From Aliarcobacter faecis (GTDB taxonomy: Bacteria > Campylobacterota > Campylobacteria > Campylobacterales > Arcobacteraceae): a stretch of 64,000 nucleotides of DNA. The position numbers and the translations under genes are program-made. The notes below the pieces were generated by a model. That model searched no databases and was not told the DNA's origin. It was given only the letters and a program-made list of their open reading frames with translations. This document shows, piece by piece, positions 8,140 through 17,193 of this stretch. Numbering within the stretch: position 1 is the stretch's first letter; every line of letters starts with the position of its first letter. The stretch covers positions 1,054,001-1,118,000 of the forward strand of contig NZ_CP053837.1 of the NCBI RefSeq assembly GCF_013201705.1, given 5' to 3'.

Positions 8140-10386
8140 ATGATAAGTAAAAAAATATCTGTTTTAGGAACAGTTCAAGGGGTGGGGTTTCGTCCATATA
8201 TTTATAATTTAGCTATTAAATATAATATAAAAGGTTGGGTTAAAAATGATGAAAATGGAGTAGAAATAGAAGCTTACTCCACAAAAGAGAATATCCAAAA
8301 TTTTATAGATGAAATCAAATCAAATCCACCAATTTTAGCAAAAATAACTGATTTAAAAATAGAAAATAAAAATAGAAAAGAGTATAAAGATTTTCAAATT
8401 ATACAAAGTTCTAGTTCTAAAAACAAAACTACAACTATCTCTCCTGATATGGCAATTTGCCAAGATTGTATAGATGATATTTTTGATGAAAATAATTTTA
8501 GATTTTCTTACTCTTTGACAAATTGTACAAATTGTGGACCTAGATACTCTATTATAGAAACTATTCCTTATGATAGAGTTAATACCTCTTTAAAAGAGTT
8601 TCCACTTTGTAAAAATTGTCAAAAAGAGTTTACAAACCCAACAAATAGAAGATACCATGCTCAAGCAATATCATGTGAAGAGTGTGGACCAACAACTTTT
8701 TTATATGATATAAAACAAAATCCAATTGCTACAAAAATAGATGCTATAAATTTAGCTTCACAATATATAAATGATGGAAAAATATTGGCAATAAAAAGTA
8801 TGGGAGGTTTTCATATAGTTTGTGATGCTTTAAACAATGAAGCTATAAAAAGATTAAGAGAGTTTAAAAAAAGAGCTACAAAACCTTTTGTAGTTATGTT
8901 TAGAGATATAAAAACATTGAAAGATTATGCTTTATTAGATATTTTTGAAGAGAGAATTTTAACTTCAAAGGAAAGACCAATAGTTTTATTGGATAAGAAA
9001 GAAAATGAAAATTTATCAAATTTTGTTGCAGCAAATATCAAAAAGATTGGCTGTTTTTTACCAAATAGTGCTTTACACTATTTGCTATTTAAAACTTTGT
9101 TTAAACCAATTATCGCAACAAGTGCCAATTTAAAGGGAGAGCCAATAATTACAACAAAAGAGGATATTTTCTCAAAATTGTATGGTTTAATAGATTTTGT
9201 GCTTGATTATAATAGAGATATAGTAAATAGTTGTGATGATTCAATCCTACAAGTAGCAAATAATAAGATTATAAAACTTCGAAATAGTAGAGGATATGCT
9301 CCAAATAGTTTAAAAATAGATGGAAGATTTGATAAAAAGATTTTAAGTTTAGGGGCAAATCAAAAATCAACTTTTAGTATAGCTTTTGATAATAAGATTA
9401 TTACAGCTCCATATTTAGGAGATTTAGACTCTATCTCTTCAATAGAAAACTATAAAAAAACAATAGAAAATTTTCTCTCTTTTTATGATTTTTCGCCTGA
9501 AATTATAGTTTGTGATAAACACCCAAAATATGAGAGTACGAAGTTTGCTTTTGAACTTTTAAATAAATATCCAAATCTAAAGTTAGTGCAATTACAACAT
9601 CACTATGCACATATTTTGGGAGTAATGGCTGAGTATTCATTAAAAGAGGAGGTTTTAGCTTTTGTTTTTGATGGAACAGGCTATGGAGATGATGCAAATA
9701 TTTGGGGAGGAGAGGTATTTATTGCAAACTCTAAAGAGTACAAAAGAGCTTATCATCTAAAATATTTTAAACTTTTAGGAGGAGAATTAGCTATAAAAGA
9801 GCCAAAAAGAGTTGCTTTATCCTTACTATTTGATAATTTTACACTAGAAGAGGTTTTAAATTTAGATTTAGCTTGTCTGAAATCTTTTGAGAAATCACAA
9901 ATAAAGCTTTTATATAATCTTTGGCAAAAAGGTTTAAATGCTCCATTAACTAGCTCTTTTGGAAGAGTTTTTGATGCTATTTCTTCTTTATCAGATATTT
10001 TACATATACAAGAGTATGAGGGGCAAACAGGGCTTTATATTGAAAATTTATATGATGAAAATATCAAAGATAGTTTCTCTTATAAAATTATTGATGAGCT
10101 TATTGATTTTTCAGCAATGATTAAAGAAATTGTAAAAGAAAAAGATAGAAAAATAATCGCTTCAAAATTTATAAATACAGTTGCAAATATAGTTTTTGAT
10201 ATTTCAAATAATCATAAAGAAATGCCGATAATTCTATGTGGTGGAGTTTTTCAAAACAAAACTTTGGTAGAAATTTTGCTAAAAGAGTTTCAAAAAACAA
10301 ATAAAAAAATATATCTAGGAGAAAAATATAGTCCAAATGATGAATCTATAAGTTTAGGTCAAGTATATTTCCAATTACAAAATTAA
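8140..10386 (+). CDS. hypF: Carbamoyltransferase HypF
   Basis: HypF makes thiocarbamate on HypE from carbamoyl phosphate, the source of the cyanide ligands of [NiFe]-hydrogenase. The 748 residues have the full layout: an N-terminal acylphosphatase domain (VLGTVQGVGFRPYIYNLA); two C-x2-C-x18-C-x2-C zinc fingers (from CQDC near 107 to CEECGP); a YrdC-like domain (LAIKSMGGFHIVCDA); and a Kae1-like C-terminal domain with HHYAHILGVMAEY and FDGTGYGDDANIWGGE. It opens the hyp cluster; a minus-strand gene separates it and the zinc-ribbon gene from hypB. Confidence 0.97.
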   Translation: MISKKISVLGTVQGVGFRPYIYNLAIKYNIKGWVKNDENGVEIEAYSTKENIQNFIDEIKSNPPILAKITDLKIENKNRKEYKDFQIIQSSSSKNKTTTISPDMAICQDCIDDIFDENNFRFSYSLTNCTNCGPRYSIIETIPYDRVNTSLKEFPLCKNCQKEFTNPTNRRYHAQAISCEECGPTTFLYDIKQNPIATKIDAINLASQYINDGKILAIKSMGGFHIVCDALNNEAIKRLREFKKRATKPFVVMFRDIKTLKDYALLDIFEERILTSKERPIVLLDKKENENLSNFVAANIKKIGCFLPNSALHYLLFKTLFKPIIATSANLKGEPIITTKEDIFSKLYGLIDFVLDYNRDIVNSCDDSILQVANNKIIKLRNSRGYAPNSLKIDGRFDKKILSLGANQKSTFSIAFDNKIITAPYLGDLDSISSIENYKKTIENFLSFYDFSPEIIVCDKHPKYESTKFAFELLNKYPNLKLVQLQHHYAHILGVMAEYSLKEEVLAFVFDGTGYGDDANIWGGEVFIANSKEYKRAYHLKYFKLLGGELAIKEPKRVALSLLFDNFTLEEVLNLDLACLKSFEKSQIKLLYNLWQKGLNAPLTSSFGRVFDAISSLSDILHIQEYEGQTGLYIENLYDENIKDSFSYKIIDELIDFSAMIKEIVKEKDRKIIASKFINTVANIVFDISNNHKEMPIILCGGVFQNKTLVEILLKEFQKTNKKIYLGEKYSPNDESISLGQVYFQLQN

Positions 10387-10401
10387 ATTAAAGGTATTAT
10401 T

Positions 10402-10707
10402 ATGAAATGTCCAGTATGTAAAAATGTAGATTTAATAATGAGTGAAAGACAAGGTGTTGAGATTGATTATTGCCCATCTTGTAGAGGAGTTTGGCTTGAT
10501 AGAGGAGAGTTGGATAAAATTATAGAAAAAAGCTCAAGTTATCAAGCAAATAATCAATCAAACTACTCTAAAAATGAAGATAGAAATTCATACAATAAGT
10601 ACAATAATCATCAACAATATAACTCTTATGATAATAGACAACAGCAAACTCCTTATAAAAAGAAAAAAGAGGGATTTTTATCTGAAATTTTTGATTTTGA
10701 TTTCTAA
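10402..10707 (+). CDS. Small zinc-ribbon protein (zf-TFIIB-like)
   Basis: The 101-residue protein starts MKCPVCKNVDLIMSERQ and then IDYCPSCRGVWLDRGELDKI. This is the C-x2-C ... Y-C-P-x-C-x-G-x-W-L-D-x-G-E-L-D signature of the bacterial zf-TFIIB family. The rest is a Gln/Asn/Tyr/Ser-rich low-complexity stretch (about residues 52-85) ending in a short acidic-aromatic tail. The family's function is not established. It follows hypF by 15 bases, so co-transcription is likely; a link to metal handling is only suggested by position. Confidence 0.8.
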   Translation: MKCPVCKNVDLIMSERQGVEIDYCPSCRGVWLDRGELDKIIEKSSSYQANNQSNYSKNEDRNSYNKYNNHQQYNSYDNRQQQTPYKKKKEGFLSEIFDFDF

Positions 10708-10710
10708 TTT

Positions 10711-11352
10711 TTATGAAAAACTAAGAGATTTTAAAATCTCTAGTTGTTCAGACTTTTTATAGTTAAATTTAAACTCATACTCTTTTAAATAGTAGAAGAA
10801 ATTATCTTCATCTACCCCTTTATGTTTTTTTAGATTTTTTTCCAAAAACTTCCAAAATTTACTAAGTTTTGTTTGGTGGGAATTTTGTGAGTGAATTTTA
10901 TACCAACTTAGATATTGAATAAAACCATCTTCTACATCAAAAGCTCTATTACCAATTTTGGGCATCAAAAGGGTATAAACTTTTTGATTTGAATAAAAAC
11001 CAATAATATTTATAGCTTCACTTAAAGATTTTCTTTTTTTTGCCTTTTCTCTCTCTTTTAGATAGTAAAACTCTTCATATTCGGTGTTATCTTTGATTGA
11101 GCTATTATAAATATCTTCTGAAAAAACTGCAATTTTTTGTCTTAGAATATCAAATCTATCTTTTATAGTTTTATAGTTCAAATCAAGTTCATTTGAGACT
11201 TCAAAGGCAGTTTTATTTTCACAAAATTTTTGAGTTATCAAAATATCTTTTTCAATCTTTTTTAAAGATAGTTTTTTTGTACACTTTTTACATTTTATAT
11301 AATTATTTGCAAGAGTATAAAACTCTATATTTTTACAGTTTGGACAAATCAT
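10711..11352 (-). CDS. IS1595-type transposase-derived protein, probably inactive
   Basis: The 213 residues keep the order of an IS1595/ISXO2-like transposase. An N-terminal zinc ribbon (CPNCKN, then CKKCTK) is followed by a helix-turn-helix (TAFEVSNELDLNYKTIKDRF), a shrunken core and a C-terminal block (NSHQTKLSKFWKFLEKNLKKHKGV, then YLKEYEFKFNYKK) that mirrors the family's terminal motif. The usual first catalytic region appears as EYEEFYYL, and the core is short. No terminal inverted repeats are evident. It is opposite to the hyp genes and ends three bases from the zinc-ribbon gene. It is either a decayed insertion sequence or a domesticated DNA-binding protein. Confidence 0.65.
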   Translation of the reverse strand: MICPNCKNIEFYTLANNYIKCKKCTKKLSLKKIEKDILITQKFCENKTAFEVSNELDLNYKTIKDRFDILRQKIAVFSEDIYNSSIKDNTEYEEFYYLKEREKAKKRKSLSEAINIIGFYSNQKVYTLLMPKIGNRAFDVEDGFIQYLSWYKIHSQNSHQTKLSKFWKFLEKNLKKHKGVDEDNFFYYLKEYEFKFNYKKSEQLEILKSLSFS

Positions 11353-11462
11353 AAAAAGATTTTAGCAAATTGGTTCTAAAACTATATAGGTGTTTAGCTT
11401 ATATCAAAGAGTTTTAAAAGAAATTAGATTAGACTTCAATAAAATTAAAATAAGGAACTACT

Positions 11463-12272
11463 ATGTGTAAAGATTGCGGATGTACAATAGCAGGAATGGA
11501 ACACCACCATCATGAACACTCACATGACCACGATCATCACAATCATGGACATCACCATCATCATGAGACAACTACTTTTAAAACAGTAAATGATAATTTA
11601 AAAAACAATCCTTTGTTAAATGATTCAAAAACAATCTCGGTTATTCAAAAAATCTTAGATAAAAATGACCATGAAGCCTCTCACAATAGAAGCCATTTTG
11701 ACTCTCATAAGGTTTTAGGAATAAATCTAATGTCAAGCCCAGGAAGTGGAAAAACTACTCTTTTAGAAAAATTAGCAGATATTTGTAGTTTTAAATTTGC
11801 TGTTATTGAGGGTGATTTAGAGACTTCAAAAGATGCTGATAGATTAAAAGCAAAAGGGATAAATGCAGTTCAGATTCAAACAGGAAGTGCCTGTCATTTG
11901 GATGCTTTTATGGTACATAAAGCTTTACATAATATAGATTTAAAAGAGATTGATGTCTGTTTTGTGGAAAATGTTGGAAATTTAGTTTGCCCAGCCTCTT
12001 ATGATGTAGGAACTCATTTAAATATTGTACTTGTTTCAATTCCTGAAGGGGAAGATAAAATTGCAAAATATCCAGTTATGTTTAGAAGTGCTGATTTAGT
12101 ACTTTTTACTAAAACCGATTTGTTGCCATATTTTGAATATGATTTAGAAAAAGAGAAACTATCTTTGAGAAAATTAAAACCAAATGTTGATATTTTGGAA
12201 GTTTCTACAAAAGATAAAGATTCCCTTCAAGCTGTTGTAGATTGGATAAATTTTAAAAGAAAAATGAGATAA
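11463..12272 (+). CDS. hypB: Hydrogenase nickel incorporation GTPase HypB
   Basis: HypB is the GTPase that, with HypA, delivers nickel to hydrogenase (and often urease). The 269 residues start with the high-affinity nickel site MCKDCGC. A long histidine/aspartate-rich stretch follows (about residues 14-37), typical of versions that also store nickel. The P-loop is SSPGSGKTTL near residue 94, the metal-switch loop is SACHLDA, and the guanine-recognition motif is TKTDLL. It has its own AAGGA ribosome site and is followed by hypC after four bases. Confidence 0.97.
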   Translation: MCKDCGCTIAGMEHHHHEHSHDHDHHNHGHHHHHETTTFKTVNDNLKNNPLLNDSKTISVIQKILDKNDHEASHNRSHFDSHKVLGINLMSSPGSGKTTLLEKLADICSFKFAVIEGDLETSKDADRLKAKGINAVQIQTGSACHLDAFMVHKALHNIDLKEIDVCFVENVGNLVCPASYDVGTHLNIVLVSIPEGEDKIAKYPVMFRSADLVLFTKTDLLPYFEYDLEKEKLSLRKLKPNVDILEVSTKDKDSLQAVVDWINFKRKMR

Positions 12273-12276
12273 AAAT

Positions 12277-12540
12277 ATGTGTCTATCAATACCATCAAAA
12301 ATAAAAAGTATAGATAAAGAGATGAACTCTTGTATAGTTGATACTATGGGAGTTGAAAGAAGTGCTAGTTTAGATTTAATAGATCAAGAGGTAAAAGTTG
12401 GAGATTATGTTTTAATTCATATTGGTTTTGCTATGAATAAAATAGATGAAGTTGATGCTTTGGAGTCTTTGAAAGTCTATACAGAATTAATAGAAAAATT
12501 AGAAGAGAAAGAGGCTTTAGAGTATGAAAAAAACACTTGA
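12277..12540 (+). CDS. hypC: Hydrogenase assembly chaperone HypC
   Basis: The 87 residues begin MCLSIPSKI; the conserved Cys2 and the following proline are the HypC/HybG signature. HypC carries the Fe(CN)2CO unit with HypD and holds the hydrogenase large subunit until maturation. Its end overlaps hypD by 17 bases, suggesting translational coupling of the partner proteins. Confidence 0.96.
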   Translation: MCLSIPSKIKSIDKEMNSCIVDTMGVERSASLDLIDQEVKVGDYVLIHIGFAMNKIDEVDALESLKVYTELIEKLEEKEALEYEKNT

Positions 12541-13648
12541 GCTAAAAGATTTATATGATGGCTTTCGTGATGCTAAAACCATAAAAGCCTTTAAAAATTT
12601 AATTGATGAAGAGTTAAAAGATTATGATGGGCTTATAAATATTATGGAGGTTTGTGGTGGACATACTCATACTATTATGAAATATGGGCTTCCTCAAATC
12701 TTAAATAAAAAGATAAATTTTATTCATGGTCCTGGATGTCCTGTTTGTGTTATGCCAAAAAATAGAATTGATAGTGCTTATGAACTGAGCCTTCAAAAAG
12801 ATGTTATTTTAGTAACTTTGGGTGATATGATAAAAGTTCCAGGGAGCCGTGGAAGTTTACAAGATGCAAGGGCAAAAGGTGCTGATGTAAGATTTGTATA
12901 CTCTCCACTTGATTGTCTAAAAATTGCTGATGAAAATAAGAATAAAACAGTTATATTTTTTGCAATAGGTTTTGAAACAACTACTCCTATGACTTGTGCT
13001 TTATTGGAGCAAGTGATTAAACAAGATATAAAAAATATACTTTTTCATATAAATCATATTACTGTTCCAGAAATTATGAGAGTTTTAATAACTAGTAATG
13101 AATCAAAAATAGATGCTTTTTTAGGACCAGCTCATGTTAGTGTGATTAGTGGAAGTAAAATATATGAAGAGTTTCCTTTAAAATATAATAAACCCGTTGT
13201 TGTAAGTGGATTTGAGCCAGTTGATGTAATAGAGTCTATTTATATGTTAGTTAAGCAGTTTAAAGAAAAAAGAGCAGATTTAGAGCTTGAGTATAAAAGA
13301 GTTGTTAGTTTTGAAGGGAATTTAAAAGCTCAAGAGCTTATGTATAGATATTTTAAAAAGGTTCCTTTTAGCTTTAGAGGAGTTGGAGAGGTAGAAAATA
13401 GTGGTTGGGAGTTAAAAGATGAATACTCAAAATATAATGCAAAAATTGTTTTTAAAGATAAATTACCAACTCAAGAGGTAAAAGAGAATAAAGCTTGTAG
13501 ATGTCCTGATATTTTAAAGGGTGTTGCAAAACCTCTTGATTGTAAACTTTTTGGAACAATTTGTACTCCTACAAATCCAATAGGTTCTTGTATGGTTAGC
13601 TCTGAAGGTGCTTGTAGTGCTTACTATAAATATGGGAATTTGTTGTAG
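12524..13648 (+). CDS. hypD: Hydrogenase maturation iron-sulfur protein HypD
   Basis: HypD is the [4Fe-4S] scaffold where the iron receives cyanide and carbon monoxide ligands. The 374 residues show the family motifs: MEVCGGHTHTI (near 42), HGPGCPVCVMP, GFETTTP and the C-terminal cysteine set in CRCPDILKG, KPLDCKLFGTICTP and GSCMVSSEGAC. The length is normal. It overlaps hypC. About 90 bases separate it from the next gene, and the hyp order is interrupted there by three non-hyp genes. Confidence 0.97.
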   Translation: MKKTLELKDLYDGFRDAKTIKAFKNLIDEELKDYDGLINIMEVCGGHTHTIMKYGLPQILNKKINFIHGPGCPVCVMPKNRIDSAYELSLQKDVILVTLGDMIKVPGSRGSLQDARAKGADVRFVYSPLDCLKIADENKNKTVIFFAIGFETTTPMTCALLEQVIKQDIKNILFHINHITVPEIMRVLITSNESKIDAFLGPAHVSVISGSKIYEEFPLKYNKPVVVSGFEPVDVIESIYMLVKQFKEKRADLELEYKRVVSFEGNLKAQELMYRYFKKVPFSFRGVGEVENSGWELKDEYSKYNAKIVFKDKLPTQEVKENKACRCPDILKGVAKPLDCKLFGTICTPTNPIGSCMVSSEGACSAYYKYGNLL

Positions 13649-13737
13649 TATTGATAAAAATTTCTAATTTAAAAGTAATAATTGTTAATTAAAGGTATTC
13701 TTTAAAAAATTTAATTGAGTAAATAAAAAGTGAATTA

Positions 13738-14448
13738 ATGAAAAAAGAAGAAAAGATAGTATTTGAATATTTAACTTCATTAGGCTTTAATAATATTTCT
13801 TATGAACCTTTAGGTTTTAGTACTTTTCCTGATTTTGGGATAGATAGAGAAATAGGTGTGGAAGTTAGAAGATTAAATAGAAATCATATATATGAAAATG
13901 AAATTCCAGAAGTTGATAATTTAAATAGTAAATATAAAAATGAAATAAATAAAATTTTAAATTCTATTCAACAAGATACTAAGGTAACTTATTTTATTGA
14001 TTTTAAGATAAAAAAAAGTAATAGTACTATCCATGAAAAATCATTATTCAAAAATCTAAAAAATTATTTGAAAACTTGTGATACAAATAGTAATAGCCAT
14101 AATATAGATAAAAATTTAAATATGACACTTGTAAAAGGTTCATTTGATTGTGAGAAGAAATTTAAATTTAATGCAATACAACTTCCCTTTTTTTTTATAG
14201 AAGAACAGTATTTAAAAGATATTCAATTTTGCATAAAAGATAAGCAAAAAAAAATTGATGTTTTAAATGATAAGACAATTTTTAGTGAATATTGGCTTGT
14301 CTTAATTGATTGTTTATTCTATGATAATTTAACAGAGTATGAATTTGATTTTCTTGAATTAAAAGATTTTTCAAAAGTTATAATAATTAATAAGGATAAT
14401 AATAAAATAAGAATCATTCATAGTAATAAATTAAAGGAAGACTTATGA
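13738..14448 (+). CDS. Unknown protein with a possible PD-(D/E)xK nuclease fold
   Basis: This 236-residue protein is not one I recognise. Near residues 30-46 the segment PDFGIDREIGVEVRRLN has the spacing of a PD-(D/E)xK nuclease core (P-D followed by E-V-R in place of E-x-K). An earlier glutamate-rich helix fits the fold's first element. The rest is Asn/Lys-rich and even more A/T-rich than its neighbours. It overlaps the next gene by four bases but shares no obvious role with the hyp genes, so it may be a later arrival. A Holliday-junction or restriction-type nuclease is one reading; a catalytically dead relative is another. Confidence 0.5.
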   Translation: MKKEEKIVFEYLTSLGFNNISYEPLGFSTFPDFGIDREIGVEVRRLNRNHIYENEIPEVDNLNSKYKNEINKILNSIQQDTKVTYFIDFKIKKSNSTIHEKSLFKNLKNYLKTCDTNSNSHNIDKNLNMTLVKGSFDCEKKFKFNAIQLPFFFIEEQYLKDIQFCIKDKQKKIDVLNDKTIFSEYWLVLIDCLFYDNLTEYEFDFLELKDFSKVIIINKDNNKIRIIHSNKLKEDL

Positions 14449-15293
14449 AAAGAATAGCTTTTATTGGTGTTGGGGTTATGGGAAGATATATGGTTTCAAA
14501 TCTTTTAAAAAAAGGTTTTGAAGTAAGTATCTATGCACGAAACAGACAAAAAGTAGAAGAAGTTATAAAAGAGGGTGCTATTTTTTGTGAATCTATAAAA
14601 GAGTGTGTAGAAAATAAAGATGCAGTTATCACAATAGTTGGTTATCCAAAAGATGTAGAAGAGGTATATTTCTCGTCAGATGGTATTATAAATAGTGCTT
14701 CAAAAGGTACATATTTGATAGATATGACAACTACCACTCCAAGTTTATCTATAAAAATCCACAAAATTGCAAAACAAAAAGGATTAAAAGCTTTAGATGC
14801 ACCAGTTTCAGGTGGAGATATTGGAGCAAAAAATACAACTTTATCTATAATGGTTGGAGGAGAGCAAGAAGATTTTAACTCTTGTAAAACTATTTTTGAA
14901 AGTTTAGGAACAACTATTGTTTATGAAGGAGTTGCTGGAAGTGGACAACATACAAAAATGGCAAATCAAATAGCAATAGCAGGAGTTATGGCAGGAGTTA
15001 GTGAAGCAATAGCTTATGGTAAAAAAGTAGGGCTTGATTTACCTACTATGCTAAAAAGTATAAGTAATGGTGCAGCACAAAGTTTTCATCTTACAAACAA
15101 TGCTCCTAAAATGCTAAAAAGAGAGTTTGAAGCAGGTTTTTATATAAAACATATGATAAAAGATTTAAAAATTGCTTCCCAAGAAGTTCCAAATCTAAAA
15201 GTATTAAATGATGTTTTAGAGATGTATGAAACTTTGGAAAAAAATGGCGATGGTGATTTAGGAACTCAAGCTATTTGCAAATATTATGAATAA
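14445..15293 (+). CDS. NAD(P)-dependent beta-hydroxyacid dehydrogenase family protein
   Basis: The 282 residues match the 3-hydroxyisobutyrate/tartronate-semialdehyde reductase family. They show the Rossmann motif FIGVGVMGRYM at the N-terminus, the substrate motif DAPVSGGDIGA near 122 and the catalytic lysine in GSGQHTKMANQ near 170. Known activities are reduction or oxidation of small hydroxyacids; the exact substrate cannot be fixed. It overlaps the possible nuclease gene by four bases and is followed closely by a MazG-like gene. Confidence 0.85.
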   Translation: MKRIAFIGVGVMGRYMVSNLLKKGFEVSIYARNRQKVEEVIKEGAIFCESIKECVENKDAVITIVGYPKDVEEVYFSSDGIINSASKGTYLIDMTTTTPSLSIKIHKIAKQKGLKALDAPVSGGDIGAKNTTLSIMVGGEQEDFNSCKTIFESLGTTIVYEGVAGSGQHTKMANQIAIAGVMAGVSEAIAYGKKVGLDLPTMLKSISNGAAQSFHLTNNAPKMLKREFEAGFYIKHMIKDLKIASQEVPNLKVLNDVLEMYETLEKNGDGDLGTQAICKYYE

Positions 15294-15302
15294 AGGCTAT
15301 TT

Positions 15303-15659
15303 ATGGATATAGAAAAAATAAAAAATAGAATACAAAAGTTTAGCGATGATAGAAATTGGGGAGAGTTTCACAATCCAAAAAATCTAGTTATGGCATTAAA
15401 TGGAGAAGTTGGAGAGTTAAATGAGATATTTCAATGGTTAAATTTTGAAGAGTCTTTAAACTTACCTGATGATGTTTTAACTCATACAAAAGAGGAAGTT
15501 GCTGATATTGCTATTTATCTTATACGAATTTGTATGAAATTAGATATAAATCTTGAAGATGCCATTTTAAGTAAAATGACAAAAAATGAAGCAAAATATC
15601 CAGTAGAAACTTCTTTTGGTGGAAATAAAAAATATAGTAAAAGTAGAGAAGATAAATAG
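15303..15659 (+). CDS. MazG-like nucleotide pyrophosphohydrolase
   Basis: The 118-residue protein has the all-alpha NTP-pyrophosphatase metal motifs: EVGELNEIFQW (E-x-x-E pattern, near residue 35) and EEVADIAIYLIRIC (E-E-x-x-D, near 62). It resembles small single-domain dCTPase/RS21-C6 type enzymes, which hydrolyse non-canonical or excess nucleoside triphosphates. Its stop codon abuts the hypE start. A housecleaning role is the family expectation; its presence in the hyp operon probably reflects shared transcription only. Confidence 0.85.
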   Translation: MDIEKIKNRIQKFSDDRNWGEFHNPKNLVMALNGEVGELNEIFQWLNFEESLNLPDDVLTHTKEEVADIAIYLIRICMKLDINLEDAILSKMTKNEAKYPVETSFGGNKKYSKSREDK

Positions 15660-16655
15660 ATGAAGAGTATAACTTTAGCACATGGAAATGGTGGACAAGA
15701 GAATAATGAACTAATATCTAAAATATTTTATAAAGCTTTCAAAAATGAGATATTAGAAAAAAGTGAAGATGCTAGTATTATTGAAGATGGAAAACTTGCT
15801 TTTAGTACAGATAGTTTTACTGTTAGTCCACTTTTTTTTAATGGTGCAAATATTGGAAAGTTAGCAATTTGTGGAACTTGTAACGATTTAGCTATGATGG
15901 GTGCAAAACCAAAATATCTTACTTGTAGTGTTATAATTGAAGAGGGATTTTCTTTTGATGAGCTTGAAATCATAGTAAACTCTATGAAAGAAGAGTTAGC
16001 TAAAAATGAAGCTATTATTGTAAGTGGTGATACAAAGGTAGTTCCTAAAGGCTCTGTTGATAAACTTTTTATAAATACCACGGGAATTGGTGAAGTGCTT
16101 TATCGTGGTATTAGCTCAAACAGTATTACTCAAGATGATTTAATTCTTGTAAGTAGGGATATAGGAACTCATGGTGCTACAATATATACAGCAAGGGAGG
16201 GAATAGAGTTAAATTCAAATTTAAAAAGTGATTGTGCCTCTTTATTTCCTCTTGTAAAAGCTTTAATTGATGAAAATATCAAAATAACAGCGCTAAGAGA
16301 TGCTACAAGAGGTGGTTTAAGTGCTGTTTTAAATGAGTGGGCAAAACAATCAAATATCTGTATAGAAGTAGATGAAGATAGTATTCCAATATCTGATGAG
16401 GTAAAAGGAGTTTGTGAAATGCTTGGTTTTGAAGCAACAAATTTAGCAAATGAAGGAACATTTGTTTTGGCTATAAATAAAGATGATGCAAAAAAAACTA
16501 TTGAAATTTTACAAAGATTTTCTGAATCAAAAAATGCTTGTATAATTGGAAAAGTAACTTCTCAATATCCACAAAAAGTAGTAATAAACAGCTCTTTTGG
16601 TACAAAAAGATTTTTAGATACTCCAACTGGTGAATTACTTCCTAGAATATGTTGA
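15660..16655 (+). CDS. hypE: Hydrogenase maturation protein HypE
   Basis: HypE dehydrates the carbamoyl group from HypF to a thiocyanate on its C-terminal cysteine and passes cyanide to HypC-HypD. The 331 residues show the AIR-synthase-like fold, with LAHGNGGQENNELI at the start and TDSFTVSPLFFNGANIGKLA. The required C-terminal Pro-Arg-Ile-Cys is intact. A hairpin terminator follows, ending this part of the cluster before hypA. Confidence 0.97.
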   Translation: MKSITLAHGNGGQENNELISKIFYKAFKNEILEKSEDASIIEDGKLAFSTDSFTVSPLFFNGANIGKLAICGTCNDLAMMGAKPKYLTCSVIIEEGFSFDELEIIVNSMKEELAKNEAIIVSGDTKVVPKGSVDKLFINTTGIGEVLYRGISSNSITQDDLILVSRDIGTHGATIYTAREGIELNSNLKSDCASLFPLVKALIDENIKITALRDATRGGLSAVLNEWAKQSNICIEVDEDSIPISDEVKGVCEMLGFEATNLANEGTFVLAINKDDAKKTIEILQRFSESKNACIIGKVTSQYPQKVVINSSFGTKRFLDTPTGELLPRIC

Positions 16656-16662
16656 TTAATCA

Positions 16663-16700
16663 AGTGCAACTCGTTGCACTCTTTAGAATTTTTGCTTTTT
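16663..16700 (+). terminator. Rho-independent terminator after hypE
   Basis: AGTGCAAC and GTTGCACT pair around a two-base TC turn (16663-16680), followed by CTTTAGAATTTTTGCTTTTTTT, giving the T-run on the plus strand. Confidence 0.8.
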
Positions 16701-16759
16701 TTTAATAGAATTTATTTCTATTTTAAAAAAGAAAAGTTTATATGAAAAAGGAAACTATT

Positions 16760-17101
16760 ATGCATGAATACTCGATTGTTCAATCATTATTAGAAAGTTG
16801 TGAAGAACAAGCCCGTCAAAATGAAGCTAATAAAATTACAAAAGTAGTTGTAAAAATAGGAGTTTTAAGTGGAGTTGAGCCTGATTTACTTCAAACGGCT
16901 TTTGATACTTTTAAAGAACAAACCATTTGCCATGATGCAGAATTTATTATAAATCTTCAAGAAATAGAGATTTTATGTAATGATTGTAATATTAAATCAA
17001 CTTTACAAAAGCATGAGTTCTCTTGTCCAAACTGTCAAAGTATAAATTTAAAAGTAACCGATGGAGAAGATATGTATTTGATGAGTTTAGAGATGGATTA
17101 A
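16760..17101 (+). CDS. hypA: Hydrogenase/urease nickel insertion protein HypA
   Basis: The start is placed at the internal ATG that yields Met-His-Glu, because the N-terminal amine and His2 form the nickel site. An AAGGA ribosome site sits about seven bases before it. The longer frame, six codons upstream, would bury this site. The 113 residues have the zinc-binding pair of C-x2-C motifs near the C-terminus (LCNDCN and SCPNCQS). HypA hands nickel to HypB and then to hydrogenase. It follows the hypE terminator and has its own upstream gap, so it may have its own promoter. Confidence 0.96.
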   Translation: MHEYSIVQSLLESCEEQARQNEANKITKVVVKIGVLSGVEPDLLQTAFDTFKEQTICHDAEFIINLQEIEILCNDCNIKSTLQKHEFSCPNCQSINLKVTDGEDMYLMSLEMD

Positions 17102-17193
17102 GCTTATATGTTCTAAAAATATATAAGAATTAGTAAAATTTATTTTACTTAAATTTAAGATAAATATAATTTCTAAAAATTATAAGGATTATT

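Noticed and set aside
10574-10762. 62-codon frame overlapping the zinc-ribbon gene
   Set aside because: It overlaps the real gene in another frame, is Ile-rich and has no ribosome site.
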